Source: Bugulina stolonifera
Lineage: Eukaryota; Bryozoa; Gymnolaemata; Cheilostomatida; Bugulidae
DNA: 64,000 nucleotides
Direction of reading: 5' to 3'
NCBI GenBank assembly: GCA_935421135.1
Contig: OW285187.1
Coordinates: 19,406,429-19,470,428, forward strand
The number at the start of each line of letters is the position of its first letter. The first letter of the stretch is position 1. The notes beneath the pieces were generated by a model, which did no database searches, was not told the origin of the DNA, and was given only the letters and a program-made list of their open reading frames with translations. Of this stretch, positions 59,901 to 64,000 are shown piece by piece. The position numbers and the translations under genes are program-made.

Positions 59901-62900
59901 AAAAATAATAATATAATCTAGATGTATATAATGTGCATGCAGGTATAATATAGAAGTATATAATGTGCATGCAGGTATAATATACATGCAGGTATAATAT
60001 AGAAGTATATAATGTGCATGCAGGTATAATAGAGAGCGATGACATCAAGGAGATCACAGATGAGATAGACAGAGCTGTTACTTATTCCAATCATGCTTCT
60101 TCATTGGTTGAAACAGTCAAATCACGATACAAGGACAAATCAGTGTCAGCTCGCAAGGTATATATGTTATATCAAGGAGTAAGAGAGAGAAGGAGGCTCG
60201 TCCATGAAAACCTGCGTATATGTTACAATGGGCTTCCGGTGTTCGATGTGCGCCTCGGGTACTTGGTAAAGTAAGAAGAAAAGATGATGAATATTTTTAA
60301 AAAAGTAAAATTCACACATCAGCTAACATTAAAATATAATCGATGTCAATAATTGGTAACACTCTAATGAACAGGCTGACTATAAACAGACTACATATTT
60401 CAATGAGAAACGATGGATATCGGCAAGTAAGTTCGCCAGATTTGAAGAAAATTGCGTATCTCAAAATAAAATGACACTTTTTGCAAATACCAACATGCTC
60501 AACAAATTAAGCAAAAATAATCCTGATAGATTCAAACTTGCTGCAATTGGTTAAGTTAAAATACAAATTTAAACTTTGCTCTGTCATAATCAAAAAAGTG
60601 TACAAACGTAGAAATCGCGGTTAAAACGAGCAAATTTGTGGAACACGTTTCTCCAACATCAGGACTCCATATACTTCATTTGATTTATGGTGTATAGTTC
60701 AGACACCATTTTAGTTGGTAGGCTAGTTTGTGGGCCCTACAACATGCCCACACTAAATGAAAATAGTGCTCAAACTATAGGCTATGTCAATAAACAATAA
60801 TGTTTATCTCTCCATAGAAATGATTTTGATTGGATGTTATAGCTGTGACGTATTAAGCACTAGAGCCGTGCACATGTGCATTGCTTTTATACCTGTTTAG
60901 CAATGAAGAAGCACATCACGATTCAACGGAGTTGTCTACTCGCTTAATGCCAGCGACTCATGTGCTCATATTTTTAAACCGAAGAGCGCATCGAACACAA
61001 AATTCTCATGGACGAGCCTCCTTCTCTCTTACTCCTTGGTTATATTATATGCTGTATTATGCAGCCCTCTAGATTATAGAGCTATATGTCACCCCTGCCA
61101 TCACCAATACACCACATACCAAATAGTTAAATGCCAGCCCAGATTATAACTGTGAGAGTGTATACTTAAAACTTCTGTATCCCAGCTTAATTCTTTCACA
61201 CTGTCTGTGTATAGGAATATATTTATATTCCGCTATCAACTGTACGTGAACATGACTATTATAGCAAATGATTACACTTACACTTGAAAAATATACAGTT
61301 GGTATACTATCTTACTGTGAGGCATTGTGTATGAGCTGCCAAGGGTTTTGTTTCCTCAACTTTAGAAACAGAACATCTCTAGCTGGGGTGTGAACCCTAG
61401 GCTCTGCACTCTATGGCACCTAATTACCTAGTACAACACAGTACAACTATGTAATCTACTGTATGTTGTATTCTTGTGTTATTTGGAAGTACAGTTTAAC
61501 ACTTGATACGCATTGCTGAGAAGTAACCCTTGTTTGTACCATACCTTCTTCTCTTTCTATTGTGTATATGTTATCCTTAGAGTTCCATAACTACTGGTCG
61601 TAGTAACAGGAGTGATTCTATAACAACTATTAGCACTACTACCTCTGCCACTACCTTTAATAAGAGTAAATCAATGCTCTCACTCAGTAGTGCTAGGGTA
61701 AGCATGAGACACACACCTTTTCTGTCTATGCGCACACTCTACTCTTGCTCCTCTCCTAGTATACTGTTACTTTGCTGTTACTCCGTTGCTATTTCACTGT
61801 TGCTCTACTGTTACTCTATTGTTACTTTACTGTAACTCCACTATTACTTCACAGTTAATGTAACAATGCAAACCGATTATTATTTTCCAACATTTTTAGG
61901 CGGTTGTAGCTTAACTTGCACACTGAATTATTTTGTTTACTCACTCACACAACCATGTAGCTAGTAGACTGGATGCAACTGTCACGCTTTTATGTTATTA
62001 TTATTTATTCCAGCATAGCCATGGTTTCCATAAGAATTGTATTCCTGCTAAAGCTTTGTTATGGCCAGACTGGCCATTAGCTCCTGAAGCACCTGCTCTT
62101 TCTGCTGCACCATCATCAGGCAGCTCTTCTGCTTTAGTGCCAGTGAATCAAAGGGTCTGTTATAGAGTTGTCTATGCTATGTTTTATATTATAGCTAGAA
62201 GCACATGTAGAGTTGTATGATTTTTTGGGGTTCTCTGCTCAGCAAATTATAAATCGTTGAGTGAGGGAAACCAATTTTAAAGTTAGTAGCTATTCTTCTG
62301 AGATGTTTTACAATGGATGAGTTTCATGAACACCTTCCTCTTTTAGGGTGTGTGAATTTACCAACAAACACTGTAACATTATACACTAGTAATAGTAACA
62401 GTGTTCAATATAAATACAAACAGTACTGGCAGTGTTACTACCCCATACTGACCTATAATTATATTTGCATGTATATAATACATGTACATACTACTTACTG
62501 TTCAGGCATTATCTAATAGATATAGCCATGATATGAACATACAGAGTTGGGCATCTCACCACTGACCAGTACTAAATATTGATAGGGATTGGTCCTCACT
62601 GCTGGTTCAGTCTGACTGCATATAACTTTATTAAGCATCAAAACTCAAAATGTATTTCTACATGTATATTATAATTTAATGAGAATTGTATGCATTTTGT
62701 TCAGCAATTAGCAGAGCGAAGCCAAGAGGAGCCGAACACGTTAAGAAGGCCACAGAGTGCCAAGTCCAGCAGAACAAGTCGCACTGCGGGAGCTCAGAGT
62801 AGAGCTACCAGTGCAAGAGGTGTGTCTGAATAGTCATATTGTAACAATGATGCCAACATGCAAATACATGCAGGCAATCATAAGCTATGCATGTAAGCCA

Positions 62901-64000
62901 GTCTTCTTCCTCTTCATTCCTCATCAGAGGTGCTACTGTAATGGTTTTTGGTTTCTTGTGCGGTCGTCCTTGGACGACTCCCGAGCCCAAAATGAAGTGC
63001 CTATGAGTGGTGCTAGGCCTTCTCATTACATGAAAGATCGAGCGGTCTCAGTAGTCAAAGTACTACCAGAGACGACCCATCTGGTCCCGAGTCTAGCCTG
63101 GGTACTATACTTAGAAAGAGAGTGATCCGACCTAATAGGCGGTTCGTGTTGCAAGGTCGAAGACCTTAACAACTAGAATGACCTAGCTACGAAGTGAAAG
63201 TCCCTGTATAATAAGTATAGATGTGTCTTTATTGAGATCCAAGCAAAGACTAAGACAACAAACGTAAAAACAATGCCCTTTATATAGTATAAGAACTTCC
63301 GCCCGACGTAGTGTCGGGAAAAGACGACATAGGGTTGTCCGGAAGTTGCGCAACAACATGGCGGCCGGAAGCCCGATGGCCGACCCAAAATGGGTCGGGT
63401 TGTACAAAATTTGCTTATAATCATCCAATTCATGTACAAAATGAATATCAAGTGATTCTGAGAGGTCGGGCCTCTTTGCATGGGTATAAAAGGCATAAAA
63501 AGACTTAGTAATGTTATACACAAGTATGTAGGTATAAACTGAATGGTTAGACATGCAATATAAGACAAGTATAAGTATACGAACAACTAAATGTAAGAAT
63601 ATAAGTGTCAGATGAGTAGTGCTGTGGCAACTACTAGGCATCGAAGGTACTATAAGGGTCCATCAGGGTGGCTGGAGTCGTATATAAATGTCCTGAACCA
63701 TTACACTACAATACTTGTAGAATGAACTTTTTCTATTCTACCAGATATTATTTCTGAGTTTGTATGCTCTCACAATGTTTGCTCCCCATTGCTGGTTTAA
63801 CTTTGCTGGATGTACAATGTATGCTTGCACTACACTTACATGTGTGTGTGTATATTATGTATTACTTGTAAAATCAGTATCTGTGTTCCTATAGTGTTTG
63901 CTATTCAATTTAAACTGTACTTACAATTGAATGAGTAATTATGTTATAGAATCTAGTCGTGTGAATGACAACCCTATGGCTAAAGTAAAGAATACGTTCA
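45299..64000 (+). CDS. VWA3A/B-like protein with two von Willebrand A domains, partial at right edge
   Basis: Nineteen exons join in one frame, every junction GT-AG with matching phase: 45299-45327, 47288-47450, 48463-48683, 48939-49095, 49653-49759, 49882-50007, 50316-50424, 51218-51415, 51551-51689, 52068-52162, 54387-54571, 55183-55302, 55513-55682, 55959-56204, 60024-60157, 61581-61697, 62014-62154, 62705-62819, 63950->64000, giving about 874 residues so far. A WLQTHNIHHLRLTL module leads to VWA domain 1 (about residues 165-315, starting VAVVVDTSD). A second WIKSNGL module and RVNWLSQGSKRIFG lead to VWA domain 2 (about 511-690, starting VVIIVDLS). Then comes a Ser/Thr-rich, basic tail. 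Both VWA starts have D-x-S but then depart from the full DxSxS metal site. The order matches vertebrate VWA3A/VWA3B (about 1200-1300 residues), a family linked to ciliated cells. Introns are full of mobile elements. Confidence 0.9.
45507..46214 (-). mobile_element. LTR-B solo LTR in VWA3 intron 1
   Basis: About 708 bp, from TGTAGTGG to AAACATAACA on the minus strand, with the same order as the copy at 62937-63710: U3 inverted repeats (45890-45960), a TATA box (CTATATAAAG, minus), an AATAAAG signal and a pyrimidine-rich U5. It is antisense to the host gene. No clear target duplication is seen in the AT-rich flanks. Confidence 0.7.
48763..48866. repeat. about 22-bp tandem repeat in VWA3 intron 3
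   Basis: Five imperfect copies of a unit like TGTAGATATACATGTACACT. It probably grew from the TACATGTA palindrome that is common in this window. Confidence 0.7.
49318..49352. repeat. GT microsatellite in VWA3 intron 4
   Basis: A run of GT dinucleotides turning into a GC/GT alternation; it could adopt a Z-DNA-like form. Confidence 0.8.
50837..51125. repeat. 19-bp minisatellite in VWA3 intron 7
   Basis: About 15 head-to-tail copies of GGTGTATGTGGTCAGCAGA. With no stop in any plus frame it produces three long overlapping frames that are not genes. The array ends about 90 bases before the exon 8 acceptor at 51217. Each unit carries CAGCAG followed by GGTGTATG, resembling splice acceptor and donor words. 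Confidence 0.9.
52844..52902. repeat. perfect 59-bp hairpin
   Basis: Two 28-base arms starting ACACCTGTAAGCATGTACAT are exact reverse complements around TGA. The hAT-C copy at 28449 lacks this hairpin at the matching place, so it is a later insertion or expansion. Confidence 0.85.
53150..53292. mobile_element. 143-bp MITE related to hAT-G
   Basis: Ends CAGGCTTGCCAAGT / ACTTGGCAAGCCTG with perfect 8-bp direct repeats GTCCAGTC (53142-53149 and 53293-53300). The ends and the internal words TCTCCCTGATTCCGCAGGAG and TTTTGGTACCCC are shared with the two termini of hAT-G (34927 and 40532). It is thus a minimal derivative that keeps only the termini. Confidence 0.9.
53306..54225 (+). mobile_element. 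LTR-A solo LTR nested in hAT-C
   Basis: 920 bp from TGGACTAC to AACATTACA, the most complete LTR-A copy. It has U3 hairpins (53580-53700), GTATAACAG in place of the TATA box, AATAAAGC near 53770, and U5. It has the same orientation as the VWA3 gene, so its poly(A) signal could affect that transcript. Five-base target duplications are not evident. Confidence 0.75.
55765..55890. mobile_element. 126-bp foldback MITE in VWA3 intron 13
   Basis: Two arms of about 52 bases (TATGAATAGTAGTACAAGAC at the ends) are reverse complements with few mismatches around a 16-base loop. It begins and ends with TA, as expected for a Tc1/mariner-type MITE with a TA target duplication. Confidence 0.75.
56472..56661. 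repeat. inverted repeat, probable foldback MITE
   Basis: Arms of about 54 bases beginning TAAATCAGTTTTTCATGCTC and ending with its complement enclose a loop of about 80 bases. It lies in VWA3 intron 14. Confidence 0.75.
56849..56992. repeat. CTGG/CTGA tetranucleotide repeat
   Basis: Blocks of (GGCT)n and then (GACT)n over about 140 bases. The Ser/Gln-rich frame on the minus strand is a by-product. Confidence 0.9.
57555..59477 (-). mobile_element. LTR-A-like solo LTR, split by hAT-E
   Basis: On the minus strand, starting near 59477 (TGGGCTAACCAC) and ending ACATTACA at 57555. U3 inverted repeats (58050-58110), a TATATAAG box, and the AATAAAGCAACATCTCCTAA and GCCCTTCCCATACC words are present. 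986 bp of hAT-E interrupt the U3 region at 58442-59427. It lies in VWA3 intron 14, antisense to the gene. Confidence 0.7.
58442..59427. mobile_element. hAT-E nonautonomous element with three internal repeats
   Basis: 986 bp with ends TAGTGCTGGGCGGT / ACCGCCCAGCACTA and perfect 8-bp direct repeats GTAAATAT (58434-58441 and 59428-59435). Both terminal regions are rich in CGGTTT/AAACCG-type words. The interior holds three tandem copies of a unit of roughly 190-200 bp containing ATGGC(T/G)GCCAT and CACCCAG. There is no ORF. Confidence 0.9.
59808..59892. repeat. hairpin, probable small MITE
   Basis: Arms of about 29 bases (GGTTTGTTAATTCCCAGT at the left) pair with the right end with two or three mismatches around a 27-base loop. 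It lies about 130 bases before the exon 15 acceptor of the VWA3-like gene. Confidence 0.75.
59925..60030. repeat. tandem repeat that duplicates the exon 15 splice acceptor
   Basis: Four copies of GCATGCAGGTATAATA, three of them within an approximately 36-bp unit with AGAAGTATATAATGT. The last copy, ending CAG at 60023, is the splice acceptor used in the gene model. In the earlier copies the same frame runs into TAG at once, so only the last one keeps the protein open. Confidence 0.8.
62937..63710 (-). mobile_element. LTR-B solo LTR in VWA3 intron 18
   Basis: 774 bp, from TGTAGTGTAATGG to AACCATTACA on the minus strand. It matches 45507-46214 in order: U3 inverted repeats (63300-63400, for example CCCGAC/GTCGGG and CCGACCC/GGGTCGG), a TATA box (CTATATAAAG), a poly(A) signal and U5. 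The flanks show no exact target duplication. It is antisense to the gene. Confidence 0.7.

Noticed and set aside
63173..63641. Two minus-strand ORFs of about 140-150 residues
   Set aside because: They lie wholly within the LTR-B copy, and the matching region at 45738-46118 gives a different, unrelated frame.

Overview
The window is nuclear DNA of an animal. Coding sequence is split into short exons with GT-AG introns and consistent phases, the background is AT-rich, and the genes (E2F, COA7, LAMTOR2, a VWA3A/B-like protein) are metazoan or opisthokont families. Compact introns, a very common TACATGTA-type palindrome and dense small DNA transposons would fit an early-branching animal such as a sponge, but nothing here fixes the species.

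Layout: 1-11.2 kb is transposon-rich and holds several LTRs of related families, one attached to a gag gene and a zinc-finger ORF on the minus strand, plus a 23-bp minisatellite. At 12.7-19.8 kb lies a plus-strand gene for a secreted, cysteine-rich, probably GPI-anchored protein. At 21.1-21.6 kb are minus-strand exons of LAMTOR2. At 22-29.3 kb is a graveyard: decayed LINE and Ty3/gypsy pol, a tRNA-derived SINE, and a LINE reverse transcriptase gene split by hAT-type elements with intact 8-bp target duplications. COA7 (three exons) is at 29.99-34.39 kb on the plus strand. A 5.6-kb hAT-type element with about 1-kb inverted arms fills 34.9-40.5 kb. E2F (eight coding exons, minus strand) is at 41.27-43.78 kb. 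About 1.5 kb from its start codon, head to head, begins a VWA3-like gene (plus strand, at least 19 exons, 45.30 kb to beyond the right edge).

The E2F/VWA3 intergenic region has two consensus E2F sites, an E-box and CCAAT boxes, suggesting E2F autoregulation and a shared promoter. Mobile elements lie in introns and between genes, and none interrupts a recognised host exon. At least five element families have different terminal inverted repeats but 8-bp target duplications, with no hAT transposase visible, so they were probably mobilised from elsewhere. Labels such as hAT-A or LTR-A are local names used only here. Gene names rest on protein motifs and exon-phase logic read by eye, not on database searches.
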